A stretch of 23,168 nucleotides of DNA from an uncultured Collinsella sp. (GTDB lineage: Bacteria > Actinomycetota > Coriobacteriia > Coriobacteriales > Coriobacteriaceae): the NCBI GenBank assembly GCA_900541885.1, contig UQKW01000032.1:1-23168 (forward strand), in the 5' to 3' direction. Positions within the stretch are counted from its first letter, which is position 1, and the number at the start of each line of letters is the position of its first letter. Both the position numbers and the translations under genes were made by a program. Shown here one piece after another: positions 1-7,972 of this stretch. Below the pieces are notes generated by a model, which saw only the letters and a list, made by a program, of their open reading frames with translations, was not told the origin of the DNA and did no database searches.

Positions 1-846
1 CGGGATTGGTCAATCTCGGCCGACTATATTTGGCTAAATTATTCCGACGCTAACATCGTTCCTATTATCCTGATCATGTTTATGCGTTCCAAGCAGCTTA
101 AAGCCATGGGCAAGGCATCGATTATCCCGGTGATTTTTGGAGTTAACGAGCCCGTTATCTTCGGTATGCCGATTGTTCTCAATCCCTATATGTTCGTGCC
201 CTTCCTAGTGGCTCCTATGGTCAACGCCATTATCGGTAAATTTTTCATTGACGTCATTGGAATGAACGCCCCCATGTATACCATGCCGTGGGCGCTTCCC
301 GGCCCAATCGGTGCGTTCCTCACCACGGGTCTCGATCTGCGTTCTCTCGTATTGATGGCAGTGCTGTTGGTCGTTGACTTTGTGATTTACTATCCGTTCT
401 GCAAGGCGTATGACCATCAGCTTTGTTTGGAAGAGTCTGCAAAGGAGACTGCAGGAAACTCGGATGCAGATGCTATTGCCGCACAGGAAAATGTCGCAAA
501 AGCTCTCGAGGCGGTAAAGGACAAGGCGGAGCAGATCCGCGTGCTTGTGCTTTGCCAGGGTGCCGGCACTTCGACTCTCTTGGCAAATGCTCTTCGCGAA
601 GGTGCCGCTGCTAAGGGTGTCGATCTGGTTTCTCAGTCCGGTGCGTACGGAAGCCACTATGAGACGATGGATCAGTACAACGTGATTGTTCTGGCGCCCC
701 AGGCACGCATGTACTATGACGCTATGAAGGCCGATACCGATCGCCTTGGAATTAAACTGCTCACCACAAGGGGCAAGGAGTATATCGACCTTACCAACGA
801 TCCCGAAGGTGCAATTGACTGGATCGTTCAGGAGCTGGCCAAATAG
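1..846 (+). CDS. lacE: PTS lactose-family EIICB permease, 3' part (5' end outside window)
   Basis: The reading frame is open from base 1, so the gene starts upstream and only about 281 C-terminal residues are present. It is the membrane permease and phosphocarrier of a lactose/cellobiose-type PTS. The visible IIC part has the conserved NEP motif (fragment residues 49-51, Glu at bases 148-150), which in this family lies in the sugar site, followed by the last membrane segments up to about residue 140. A charged, Ala/Glu/Lys-rich linker leads to the IIB domain, whose phosphocysteine lies in VLCQGAGTS (bases 553-555), followed by the GAYGSHY and LAPQ blocks. It differs from the other permeases here: the GGTGATF stretch before the FMRSKQLK helix is replaced by IWLNYSDANI, and the linker is not Pro/Thr-rich. 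A strong terminator follows. Codon use is more A/T-ending than in the modules downstream. Confidence 0.93.
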   Translation, partial: RDWSISADYIWLNYSDANIVPIILIMFMRSKQLKAMGKASIIPVIFGVNEPVIFGMPIVLNPYMFVPFLVAPMVNAIIGKFFIDVIGMNAPMYTMPWALPGPIGAFLTTGLDLRSLVLMAVLLVVDFVIYYPFCKAYDHQLCLEESAKETAGNSDADAIAAQENVAKALEAVKDKAEQIRVLVLCQGAGTSTLLANALREGAAAKGVDLVSQSGAYGSHYETMDQYNVIVLAPQARMYYDAMKADTDRLGIKLLTTRGKEYIDLTNDPEGAIDWIVQELAK

Positions 847-881
847 TGGATGCACTCCGTCGTTAATTCGTCGGTGTATAG

Positions 882-921
882 TACGGCCCCGCAGCTTATT
901 GAGCTGCGGGGCCGTATTTCG
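882..921 (+). terminator. Rho-independent terminator of the partial EIICB gene
   Basis: A perfect 15-bp stem (882-896 pairing with 902-916) with a 5-nt loop is followed by a short T run. It starts 35 bases after the EIICB stop codon, so it ends the upstream operon. Confidence 0.9.
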
Positions 922-960
922 TTGAGTATCTAATTGAGACAATGAACGCAACCGTCGTGA

Positions 961-1338
961 GATCGCATTGGCGCTCTCCGAGTCACCGACAAACTGCCTT
1001 CCATCTATGTGACCAATTCGCTTTCGGTCTTTAGTCTGCTCGAGGCGCGCGAGGATTGCGAGCTGTGCCTGGTGGGCGGCATGTACCGTCGCCGCACCGC
1101 CGCCTTTGTGGGCCCCATGGCCGAGGATGCCCTGCGCGCACTAGGGATTGACACGGCGTTTATCGGTGCCAACGGCATTCTGGATGGCGACGTGTCCACG
1201 TCCAACATGGACGAGGGCCGCATCCAGCAGCTCGCCTTTAGCAAGGCCGATGCGCGCTATCTGATTGCCGACTCCAGCAGGATCGGCAGACGATACTTCT
1301 GCCCCCCCAGCCGGCGCAGGGGTACCGCTTTAAAATGA
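961..1338 (+). pseudogene. Remnant of a LacR-like DeoR-family repressor (effector domain only)
   Basis: In frame 1, directly after a stop at 958-960, the translation reads like the C-terminal sensor domain of DeoR-family repressors: YVTNSLSVFSLLEA, then LVGGMYRRRTAAFVGPMAED, IDTAFIGANGI, STSNMDEGRIQQLAF and YLIADSSRIGRR. These blocks resemble LacR, the DeoR-type repressor of tagatose-6-phosphate lac operons. The N-terminal helix-turn-helix is absent. After IGRRYF the sequence leaves the family pattern (a run of six C's at 1302-1307 is a likely frameshift site) and stops at 1336-1338. No good ribosome binding site or start is visible; the only usable start is an internal GTG at 1009. I infer a gene decayed from both ends. 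An intact LacR would have to be elsewhere in the genome. Confidence 0.75.
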
Positions 1339-1386
1339 CGCGCAAATAATTTTGGGCAACAAGGATGAGGCTATTCTGGGATATGA

Positions 1387-2619
1387 CTAGACTCCGTATT
1401 TCGTCTTTATGTCCCTTGAGAATGAATCGTAGTCTTCATAGAGCCCCTCTCTGCTTTCATCCTCGGCGTGGCTTACACGTTCAAGGAGCTTATCCTTTGG
1501 GGCCTCTTTTGTTATTGCGGCCTCGCTATCGGGTATTGTGGATTGCAAGAATAGTTCTAGAGCATGGACGTCTTTGAGTATGTAGCCCGTCGAACGACCC
1601 GCCCCTGTTTTTTCGATTGCGCTGCAACTAACAAGCTGACTGAGGGTTCGTTTAACGGTAACCTCGCTGATATCGGGGCAGTTGGATCGGATGTCTGATT
1701 TCTTAATGACGCCGGGTCTCTGTTGAAATAGAACGGCGATGCGCGCTTGCTTCGACATGGGACGAGTGCTTGATTCAATTAAGGTACGCTGTTCGAGCTG
1801 TCGGTAGGCGGCCAGGGTTGTTCCGAGCATGAAACGGATAAAGGGTGCTTCGGTGTTTTGATTTTCATTCCATCCAGTGGAGCTTGCAGCGAGGGCGTTG
1901 TAGTAAAGCGCTTTGTTGTCTTCAATAAGTCGTTCGATGCTGATGTAACGCGCAACGTCGTATCCAGTCTTTTCGAGCAACAGCGTTGTAAGGAGCCGGC
2001 TCATCCTGCCATTGCCATCGTTGAAGGGATGAATACTGACAAAATCGAAGATAAAGCGGAGCGATATAAGGAGGGGATCGCAAACTTGGCGAGATAAAGC
2101 ATCGTTGAGGGACTGGCAGGCTTCTTTAATAAGTCCCGGGGTTGCTAGAGCCGAAGGGGGCCTAAAGCGCACAAATCGATTACCTTGATCGTCAATGGAG
2201 ACGATTTCGTTATCGCTATCCTTCCAATGGCCTCCATACGAGATTGCCGTGTGCGCCATGAGGTCACGATGCAACTGCAGAATGACCGATGGCGTTACGG
2301 GAATGGAATCGTGTTGCTCGTGAATAAGCGACAGCACATCTCGGTATCCAGCGATTTCTTCCTCTGCGCGGGAGCTTGGCTTGGCGGAATACGCCATGAT
2401 CGCTTTGAGTCTTTTTTGGGTGGTAACAATTCCTTCAAGTCCGTTGGAGGATCGGGTGCTTTGGATCTTAGCCTCCTCCATTAGGGACGATAGAAGCTCG
2501 GGTTTGACTTGACTCAGAGCAAGCTGTCGGCCTTTATGCTCGCGTATCGAGAGGAGGAGGTTGGTGATTGGAGTTGCTTCGAGTTCCGCTGGGACTGTGG
2601 TGTAATCGAACTGGCGCAT
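1387..2619 (-). CDS. Fic-domain protein with C-terminal winged helix (probable AMP transferase)
   Basis: This 410-residue protein carries a complete Fic core, HPFNDGNGRMSR at residues 197-208, matching the HPFx(D/E)GNGRxxR motif whose His starts transfer of AMP or a similar group to a target hydroxyl. An autoinhibitory motif of the S/T-xxx-E-G type lies upstream (Ser58, Glu62, Gly63), as in Fic proteins with an N-terminal inhibitory helix. Residues about 288-348 look like a winged helix-turn-helix, followed by a charged tail. The start is fixed by AAAGGAG just upstream of the ATG. The gene stands alone, with no toxin-antitoxin partner in frame beside it. Its more A/T-rich codon use and its position between a dead repressor and a repeat array suggest horizontal acquisition. 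The target is unknown. Family assignment is secure; the catalytic product is inferred. Confidence 0.93.
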   Translation of the reverse strand: MRQFDYTTVPAELEATPITNLLLSIREHKGRQLALSQVKPELLSSLMEEAKIQSTRSSNGLEGIVTTQKRLKAIMAYSAKPSSRAEEEIAGYRDVLSLIHEQHDSIPVTPSVILQLHRDLMAHTAISYGGHWKDSDNEIVSIDDQGNRFVRFRPPSALATPGLIKEACQSLNDALSRQVCDPLLISLRFIFDFVSIHPFNDGNGRMSRLLTTLLLEKTGYDVARYISIERLIEDNKALYYNALAASSTGWNENQNTEAPFIRFMLGTTLAAYRQLEQRTLIESSTRPMSKQARIAVLFQQRPGVIKKSDIRSNCPDISEVTVKRTLSQLVSCSAIEKTGAGRSTGYILKDVHALELFLQSTIPDSEAAITKEAPKDKLLERVSHAEDESREGLYEDYDSFSRDIKTKYGV

Positions 2620-2627
2620 GCGGCTCC

Positions 2628-2702
2628 TTTCGGTATCACGAACATACTTTCGATATCATAATACCATTAAATGATACCGAAAGTATGTTCGTGATACCGA
2701 AA
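2628..2702 (-). promoter_or_regulatory. Four-box palindromic operator/promoter of the Fic gene
   Basis: A perfect 25-bp inverted repeat (2628-2652 and 2678-2702) is built from four 10-bp boxes: TTTCGGTATC at 2628 and TTTCGATATC at 2648, then GATACCGAAA at 2673 and again at 2693. Boxes in each half are 20 bp apart. The box nearest the gene overlaps the Shine-Dalgarno of the Fic gene, and a TATTAT (-10-like, minus strand, 2658-2663) sits in the centre. The layout fits repression by a multimeric DNA-binding protein, possibly the Fic protein itself through its winged helix (inference). The mRNA leader could also fold into a long hairpin. Confidence 0.7.
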
Positions 2703-2756
2703 ACTAGAAACCATGGTTCATAACTGCTTGGAAAGTTTGGATTTGACTATCTTATT

Positions 2757-2973
2757 GTCTTGATCTGTAACAGGTAGACGGTCGAAAGTGGGCTACGTGT
2801 TACAGATTGAGATATTTCTGCTCGGGCGTTCTGTTTGTCTTGATCTGTAACAGCTAGGGCCGGAATACTCGGTTACGTGTTACAGATCGAGATCTTCAAG
2901 TTCGGGCCGCTCGTTTGTCTTGATCTGTAACAGGTAGGGCCGAAATACTCGACTAGATGTTACAGATCGAGAC
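2757..2973. repeat. Palindrome array A: three 57-bp units, 80-bp period
   Basis: Units lie at 2757-2813, 2837-2893 and 2917-2973. Each begins with about GTCTTGATCTGTAACA and ends with its near reverse complement, enclosing a 25-base centre whose edges also pair partly. The 23-bp spacers are only loosely conserved (a tcggg core, then gttt before the next unit). The same family forms arrays B and C. The array fills the gap between the Fic promoter and the terminator of the first hydrolase gene; 2703-2756 shows nothing recognisable. Confidence 0.9.
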
Positions 2974-2996
2974 AAACGGCCTGCTCGGGTCGAGCC

Positions 2997-3045
2997 AAAA
3001 CAAAAAAGGCCGCATGCGAACCCGTGGAGGGATTCGCATGCGGCC
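2997..3045 (-). terminator. Terminator of module 1 operon
   Basis: A 13-bp GC-rich stem (3008-3020 with 3033-3045) is followed on the minus strand by a run of T's broken by one G (2997-3007). It lies 23 bases beyond the stop codon of the hydrolase gene at 3068. Confidence 0.92.
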
Positions 3046-3067
3046 GACAGGGGGTACGCGGCTTAAA

Positions 3068-4489
3068 CTAGGCCATGAGCAGGCCGGTCTCTGCGACGTT
3101 CTTGTACCAGTACGCGCTCGCCTTGGGATAGCGCTTCTGAGTCTCAAAGTCGATGTAGAACAGGCCATAGCGCTTGTTATAGCCGTTGGTCCAGGAGAAC
3201 TGGTCCTGCAGCGACCACACAAAGTAACCGTCGACGTTCACGCCGCCGTCGATTGCCTTGAGGATCCATGCGAGATGCTGACGCATGTAGTCGATGCGAG
3301 GGGCGTCGTCGATAAAGCCGTCCTCGAAGTCGTCCTTATAGCCCATGCCGTTCTCGGTGATGTAGATCTTCTTGTAGTTGGGGTAATCGTTCTTAATGCG
3401 GAGCAGCAGGTCGTAGAGGCCCTCGGGATAGATAATCCAGTCCCAATCGGTGGTGGGTACGCCTTCGCGCACGCATGACTCGCCCACGCCCTTGAGGAAC
3501 CAGCGCGAGGAGCCCTTGTCGCCGGTGCCATTGTGGTTGATGTCGTTTTCGCCCTCGGCGGCACGCAGGAACTGGCACTTGTAGGTGTTGACGCCCAGGC
3601 AATCGTTGTAGGGGAGCGCGGCGGTCAGCGCGGCGATGTCCTCGTCGCGGACGTCGAGCTCGCCGCCGGCGATATGGGCCAGCTTGGTCGCAGCCTCCAT
3701 GGTGTCGGCTGCATAGTGGCCGCGGAAGGTGGCGTCGAGTACCCAGCGGTTGTTGATGACGTCGGCCATGCGGGCGGCCTCGCAGTCGGCAGCACTGTTG
3801 GGATCGAGGGGATACTTGGGCTCCAGGTTCTGGACAATGCCGATCTCGCCCTCAAAGCCGCCCTCGTGGAAGGCGACGACGGCCTTGGCATGGGCCACCA
3901 TCATGTTGTGCATGAGCTGGAAGGCCTTGTCCAGGCGATACTTCTCGCCGTGCGGCCAGTTGCCGACGATAAAGCTGCCCTCGGCGGTCGCGGGAATCTC
4001 GTTAAAGGTAAACCAGTGCTTGACCTCGGTGAACTCGGCAAAGCAGAACTTGGCGTACTCGACAAAGGCGTCGATCGTCGTGCGCGTCAGGAAGCCCTCT
4101 CCGCCGTCCTGGTAGAAGGCCTCGGGCGTGTCAAAGTGATCGAGCGTGACATAGGGGATAACGCCGGCTTTATTGCAGGTGGCAAAGAGCTCGTGATAGA
4201 AGGCAACACCCTCGGGGTTAATCTCACCGGTGCCGTTGGGGAAGATGCGGCTCCAAGCGATGGAGACACGGATACCGTTGATGCCGAAGCGCTGGCACAG
4301 GTCGATATCGACCGGGTACTTGTTGTAGAAATCGCTTGCGGGGTCGGGGGAGAAGCGACCCTGAGCAGACAGGAAATCGTCCCAGGGCACTTTGCCCTTG
4401 CCGTGCGTACGGGTCTCGCCCTCAACCTGGTAAGCGGCGGTGGCGCCGCCAAACACAAAGCCGTCGGGGAACTGCATGGGGTTGGTCAT
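3068..4489 (-). CDS. lacG: 6-phospho-beta-galactosidase, GH1 (module 1)
   Basis: A full-length 473-residue GH1 enzyme that should hydrolyse phosphorylated beta-galactosides such as lactose-6-phosphate in the cytoplasm, giving galactose-6-phosphate and the aglycone sugar. The acid/base Glu164 lies in TFNE and the nucleophile Glu379 in ITENG. The phosphate-binding triad Ser432, Lys439, Tyr441 sits in SWTNGYNKRYG. Trp433 after the serine is typical of LacG, whereas 6-phospho-beta-glucosidases usually have Ala there. Start ATG 4489 is chosen because AAAGGACG precedes it and MTNPMQFPDGFVFGG aligns with family N-termini; an upstream in-frame ATG at 4552 would add 21 unrelated residues. It is the second gene of an operon with the EIICB ending at 4565, with a hairpin in the 75-base gap. 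Exact sugar preference is inferred. Confidence 0.95.
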   Translation of the reverse strand: MTNPMQFPDGFVFGGATAAYQVEGETRTHGKGKVPWDDFLSAQGRFSPDPASDFYNKYPVDIDLCQRFGINGIRVSIAWSRIFPNGTGEINPEGVAFYHELFATCNKAGVIPYVTLDHFDTPEAFYQDGGEGFLTRTTIDAFVEYAKFCFAEFTEVKHWFTFNEIPATAEGSFIVGNWPHGEKYRLDKAFQLMHNMMVAHAKAVVAFHEGGFEGEIGIVQNLEPKYPLDPNSAADCEAARMADVINNRWVLDATFRGHYAADTMEAATKLAHIAGGELDVRDEDIAALTAALPYNDCLGVNTYKCQFLRAAEGENDINHNGTGDKGSSRWFLKGVGESCVREGVPTTDWDWIIYPEGLYDLLLRIKNDYPNYKKIYITENGMGYKDDFEDGFIDDAPRIDYMRQHLAWILKAIDGGVNVDGYFVWSLQDQFSWTNGYNKRYGLFYIDFETQKRYPKASAYWYKNVAETGLLMA

Positions 4490-4523
4490 GAGTCGTCCTT
4501 TCTGTGGGATACGAATAGGGAGA

Positions 4524-4550
4524 GGTGCCCGAACTGGGGATCCGGGCACC
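4524..4550 (-). other. Intercistronic hairpin between EIICB and GH1 (module 1)
   Basis: An 8-bp GC-rich stem (4524-4531 with 4543-4550) lies in the gap between the two operon genes. It has no T run, so it looks like an mRNA stability or partial-attenuation element rather than a full terminator. Confidence 0.6.
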
Positions 4551-4564
4551 AACAGAGGGAGGAA

Positions 4565-6343
4565 CTAGTCGAGGTTCTCGCGGAGCCACTTGATGGCGCC
4601 AGCGGGGTCGCGGGTAAGGTCGATATATTCCTTACCGCGGGGAGCGAGCAGCTTAATGCCCAGACGATCGGTGTCGGCCTTCATGTCGTTGTAGTAGCTA
4701 CGAACCTGCGGGGCGAGCACGATGACGTCGTACTGATCCATGATGGCTGTGTGCTGACCATAAGCGCCTGCGGAGGAAGCGATGTTCTCTCCGGTCTGCG
4801 CAGCACCTTCCTTGATGGCGTTGGCAAGCATGGCAGAGGTGCCGGCGCCGGCGCACAGGACGAGGACCTTCAGACCGTCGACGTCCTTCTTAGCGGATGC
4901 GTCGGCGGTGGGCTCGGGCTGATCGGCGACAGGCTTGCTGTCGGCGGCAGCGGCGGTCGGCTCGACGGAAGCGGTGGTCTGCTCGACAGCGGGAGCAGAG
5001 GTGCTGGCGGCGATGGCGGCAGCACCATCGGACTCGAGACCCAGCTCGGCGGCGCGCTCGGCCTCCTGGTCGCAGAGCAGCTTATCGTATGCCTTCAAGA
5101 ACGGCAGGTAGATGATGGCGTCCAGCAAGATGATGATTGCGACAAACACCAGGGCGATAAGCTGGAAGTTCGTGGTGATGAAGATGCCGATGGGAGCGGG
5201 GGTAGCCCAAGGTACCACGAAGGAGAAGCCGTTCATGCCCACGTTGTCGATAAAGAACTTGGCAACACTCACGTTGACGCAGCCGGCGGCAACAAAGGGG
5301 ATGAGCATGTAGGGGTTAAGGATCATCGGCGCGCCAAAGAGCAGCGGCTCGTTGACAGCAAAGGCAACAGGAACAATCGAGGCCTTACCGACGGCTTTGA
5401 GCTGCTTGGACTTCATAAAGAGAATCAGCAGAAGCGGCACGATGAACGTGGCGCCGGTGCCGCCGAACTCACCCACGAGCGACATGTTGAAGGTGAGGGA
5501 GTGGGCGGGGTGGCCACCGGCCAGCAGAACCTGCAGGTTCTCGGCCTGGTTGGCAAGACGGATGGGGTCGATGCCCGGCTGGACGATCGAGGGGCCGTGG
5601 ACGCCGATGAACCAGAAGAACGCGGTGGCTGCCTGAATAAGGATAAGGCCAGGATAGGTTTCTGCAGCGGTAAAGAGCGGGGAGAGCAGCTTGATGAGCA
5701 GCTCGGAGAACGGAACGCCCATGAGGTTGCGCACGACAACATCGATGATGCCGCAGATGATGACAGCGCCGCCAAAGGGGATGATGTCGCGGAAGTTCTG
5801 AGCGATGGCGCCCGGAACCTCCTTGGGCAGCTTAATGGTCAGATCGCGCGAGACGCAGAACTTATAAACCCACACGGTAATGAATGCGGCGATATAGGCC
5901 GAGAACAGACCGCGCGTACCCATGCTGGTGCAATCGAAGACCGAAAGCTCGGAGCCGTTGAACTTGGTGGTGAACTGCGTAACAGCGAGCAGCAGCATGC
6001 TGCACTGGGCGGCAACCATGGTGGAGCCGTCGTTGAGCACCTTGCCGGCGGGCATGCGACGGTTCATGGACGCCGTGAAGTTCTTGGCAGTGGTGCCGGC
6101 AACCATGATGCCCATGACGCCCATGGTGAAGTTGTACAGCTTGTTGCACCAGTCGATGAGCGGCTGGGGCAGCGTGATGCCAACTACGCCAGGAAGGGTG
6201 GCGATCAACAGAAAGATCGAAGAGGTGAGGACGATGGGCATGCACCCAAGGAATCCGTCCTTAATGGCCTGGAGGTAGACGTTCCTCGAGATCTTCTCAA
6301 AGAACGGTTGATGCTTTTCGAGCATCTTTACGATGGCGTCCAT
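4565..6343 (-). CDS. lacE: PTS lactose-family EIICB permease (module 1)
   Basis: A 592-residue IIC-IIB fusion that imports a beta-galactoside and phosphorylates it on entry. Residues 1-420 are the membrane IIC domain, with GVHGPS (His249) and NEP (Glu332) at the positions that form the sugar site in the lactose/cellobiose family. A Pro/Ala/Thr-rich linker covers about 432-489. The IIB domain starts near 490 with phosphocysteine Cys497 in LVLCAGAGTSA, followed by GAYGQH and LAPQVRSYY as in LacE. No IIA domain is present, so it depends on a separate EIIA, probably LacF at 17921. The start has AAGGAGC six bases upstream. It is the first gene of the operon with the GH1 gene, divergent from the LacI-type gene at 6619 and probably repressed through the operator at 6445-6490. 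Confidence 0.95.
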   Translation of the reverse strand: MDAIVKMLEKHQPFFEKISRNVYLQAIKDGFLGCMPIVLTSSIFLLIATLPGVVGITLPQPLIDWCNKLYNFTMGVMGIMVAGTTAKNFTASMNRRMPAGKVLNDGSTMVAAQCSMLLLAVTQFTTKFNGSELSVFDCTSMGTRGLFSAYIAAFITVWVYKFCVSRDLTIKLPKEVPGAIAQNFRDIIPFGGAVIICGIIDVVVRNLMGVPFSELLIKLLSPLFTAAETYPGLILIQAATAFFWFIGVHGPSIVQPGIDPIRLANQAENLQVLLAGGHPAHSLTFNMSLVGEFGGTGATFIVPLLLILFMKSKQLKAVGKASIVPVAFAVNEPLLFGAPMILNPYMLIPFVAAGCVNVSVAKFFIDNVGMNGFSFVVPWATPAPIGIFITTNFQLIALVFVAIIILLDAIIYLPFLKAYDKLLCDQEAERAAELGLESDGAAAIAASTSAPAVEQTTASVEPTAAAADSKPVADQPEPTADASAKKDVDGLKVLVLCAGAGTSAMLANAIKEGAAQTGENIASSAGAYGQHTAIMDQYDVIVLAPQVRSYYNDMKADTDRLGIKLLAPRGKEYIDLTRDPAGAIKWLRENLD

Positions 6344-6420
6344 AGAGCTCCTTTGCTACTTGATGCGCGATGCATGTGGATGGAACTGGTCGTCGATGGA
6401 TGGTCAGGACTGCCCGGAAA

Positions 6421-6439
6421 CCTTCCTGCTTAAGGAAGG
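6421..6439 (-). other. Small leader hairpin upstream of module 1 EIICB
   Basis: CCTTCCT and AGGAAGG pair with a short loop, about 80 bases before the EIICB start. It would lie in the mRNA leader or core promoter. Function unknown. Confidence 0.35.
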
Positions 6440-6444
6440 CATTG

Positions 6445-6490
6445 CGAAATGACAACGTTGTCATTTCGTTAATGACAACGTAAGACATTT
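6445..6490. promoter_or_regulatory. LacI-type operators of module 1
   Basis: Positions 6445-6468 form a perfect 24-bp palindrome with core ATG-ACA-ACGT-TGT-CAT, centred on CG as LacI-family operators are. A second, degenerate copy at 6471-6490 keeps AATGACAACGT but has one extra base before CAT. They sit between the EIICB and the regulator gene, so the adjacent LacI protein is the obvious ligand (inference). Confidence 0.85.
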
Positions 6491-6513
6491 TTGGAAGAGC
6501 AACAAGGATATAC

Positions 6514-6545
6514 GGGTGAGCGGTCGATATTGTCCGGTAAACGGT
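6514..6545 (-). promoter_or_regulatory. 21-bp-spaced box pair (LytTR-like), module 1
   Basis: GGGTGAGCGGT (6514-6524) and CGGTAAACGGT (6535-6545) are 21 bp apart. The same pair occurs at 11619, 16579 and, inverted, at 17767. Read on the minus strand each contains ACCGYTYAC, close to the published LytTR-domain consensus of two 9-bp direct repeats with a 12-bp gap. Confidence 0.65.
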
Positions 6546-6618
6546 TGATTTGTCAGTCGGGCAGGTAGTGTATGCTAGAACGCAAAAAACAAGCGATGCA
6601 AAACCGACTGGAGAAGTA

Positions 6619-7629
6619 GTGGCAACGATGGACAAGAAAAATGTCTCAATGAACGATGTGGCGATTGCCGCGGGTGTTTCTCTCAAGACGGTGTCGCGTG
6701 TGATCAACGAGCCCGATAGCGTGCGAGAGTCGACACGCGATAGGGTCCATGCTGCCATGGAAGCGCTTGGGTTCCGGGCGAACTTTGCCGCGCGTTCACT
6801 CAAGTTGGGCCGTTACGGGTGCATCGGCGTGGTGCTGTTCCACTTGTCGGGCGGCAACGTGGACATGATTGACGGCATCGCCGATGCCGCCGCAGAGCGA
6901 GGCTTTGCGCTCACGATGATTAAAAAGCGGGCGGGGGAGAAGATGACCCTTGCCGAAGCGGCACGTAGGATGTCGCAGCTTCCCGTCGACGGCATGATTT
7001 TCAACCTGCGCCAGATGGTCGATGACTTTGATACCTTTGAGGCGCCGAAAGACCTCAAGACGGTGATTATCACGTCGATGGAACATCCTACCTGCTCTAC
7101 CGTCAGTGACGACCAAGAGGGCGGCGCGCGCATGGCATGCGAGTACTTCTTGAATCGCGGACACAAGAATGTGTACTTCGTCTCTGGTAAGAAAGAGTCG
7201 CTGTCGAGCCAGTGCCGTATGAAAGGTTGGCGTGCGGCACTCGAGGCGCGTGGCATTGAGCCGCCCGAGCCTCTGCAAGGCGATTGGAATGCGGATAGTG
7301 GCTATGCTGCGGGCCTTGTGCTTGCCGATAAACCCGATTGCACGGCGGTCCTCGCGGCTAACGACTGCATGGCAAACGGCGTGATGATGGCTTTACGTGA
7401 TAAAGGGCTCAGTGTGCCCGATGATGTGTCCGTGATCGGCTTTGATGACGAGCTTTACAAGACGATTCCCAACTCGATTCTGACGTCGGTGAAGTTCCGC
7501 CACCGCGAGCTGGGCGTCCGTGCGCTTAATGAGGTCGTCGCAGGTCTGGAAGCCCCGAGCTCCAGAAGCCGTACGCTCGTCTCGGGCGTGTTGGTCGAGC
7601 GCGCGAGCGTGCGGGATCTGCGGGCGTAG
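6619..7629 (+). CDS. LacI-family transcriptional regulator (module 1)
   Basis: A 336-residue LacI-family repressor: N-terminal helix-turn-helix (VSMNDVAIAAGVSLKTVSRVIN, about residues 9-30), hinge helix ending in ARSL, then a periplasmic-binding-like sugar domain (GMIFNLRQM, the HPTCSTVSDD block, VLAANDCMANGV and VSVIGFDDELYK). The recognition-helix specificity pair is Leu-Lys (LKTVSR), unlike the two paralogues. GTG 6619 is preferred because GGAG lies five bases upstream; ATG 6628 is an alternative that removes three residues. A TATGCT at 6571-6576 may be the -10. It diverges from the module 1 operon and probably represses it until a sugar phosphate or disaccharide binds. The effector is not deducible. 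Confidence 0.93.
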   Translation: MATMDKKNVSMNDVAIAAGVSLKTVSRVINEPDSVRESTRDRVHAAMEALGFRANFAARSLKLGRYGCIGVVLFHLSGGNVDMIDGIADAAAERGFALTMIKKRAGEKMTLAEAARRMSQLPVDGMIFNLRQMVDDFDTFEAPKDLKTVIITSMEHPTCSTVSDDQEGGARMACEYFLNRGHKNVYFVSGKKESLSSQCRMKGWRAALEARGIEPPEPLQGDWNADSGYAAGLVLADKPDCTAVLAANDCMANGVMMALRDKGLSVPDDVSVIGFDDELYKTIPNSILTSVKFRHRELGVRALNEVVAGLEAPSSRSRTLVSGVLVERASVRDLRA

Positions 7630-7646
7630 ACGTGCTCGGCCTGTTC

Positions 7647-7943
7647 GTCTAAATCTGTAACAGGTGGGACCCAAAAACTCGGCTAGATGTTACAGATTTA
7701 GACAATTCGGCCCGGCTTATTCCGTTTGTCTCGATCTGTAACAGTTAGGAGTGAAATGACCAGCCAGGTGTTACAGATCTAGATTGATTGGATTGACCCA
7801 TCTGTTTGTCTCGATCTGTAACATCTAAGCGGTCAAAAGCGGTCTACATGTTACAGATTGAGATTTTTGGCTTGGCCTGTGCGTTCACCTCGATCCGTAA
7901 CAGCTGGGACCCAAAAACTCGGCTAGATGTTACAGATTGAGAT
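7647..7943. repeat. Palindrome array B: four 57-bp units, 79-81-bp period
   Basis: Units lie at 7647-7703 (perfect 16-bp arms, GTCTAAATCTGTAACA and its complement), 7728-7784, 7808-7864 and 7887-7943. Centres fall into types: type II (…CTCGGCTAGATG) in units 1 and 4, type I (…GGTCAAAAGCGG…) in unit 3, and a divergent one in unit 2. The array lies between the 3' end of the first regulator and the 3' end of the second permease. Confidence 0.92.
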
Positions 7944-7972
7944 GAACAGGAGGACGGGTGCGGTCTAAACAA

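Noticed and set aside
205..951. Minus-strand open frame over the left-edge permease
   Set aside because: It is antisense to the EIICB coding frame, crosses the terminator hairpin and has no family resemblance.
1387..2702. Fic-based toxin-antitoxin pair
   Set aside because: No small antitoxin frame with a ribosome binding site lies next to the gene, and an inhibitory S-xxx-EG motif is already inside the protein, which fits a single-gene self-inhibited Fic.
2757..2973. CRISPR array
   Set aside because: Spacing is regular, but each unit is palindromic over its full 57 bp, units diverge from each other, the short spacers share sequence, and no cas genes are nearby.
3068..4489. 6-phospho-beta-glucosidase (BglA-type) as the call for the GH1 enzymes
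   Set aside because: The phosphate-site motif reads SWTNGYNKRYG or SWANGYNKRYG, with Trp after Ser as in LacG. The cellobiose-type enzymes usually have Ala there. The lacAB/lacC context also favours galactosides.
3533..6433. Very long open frame on the plus strand opposite the module 1 hydrolase and permease genes
   Set aside because: It is antisense to two clear family members. Its translation is low-complexity and Gly/Asp/Val-rich, as expected when the GC-rich third positions of the real genes are read on the other strand, and it has no recognisable domain.
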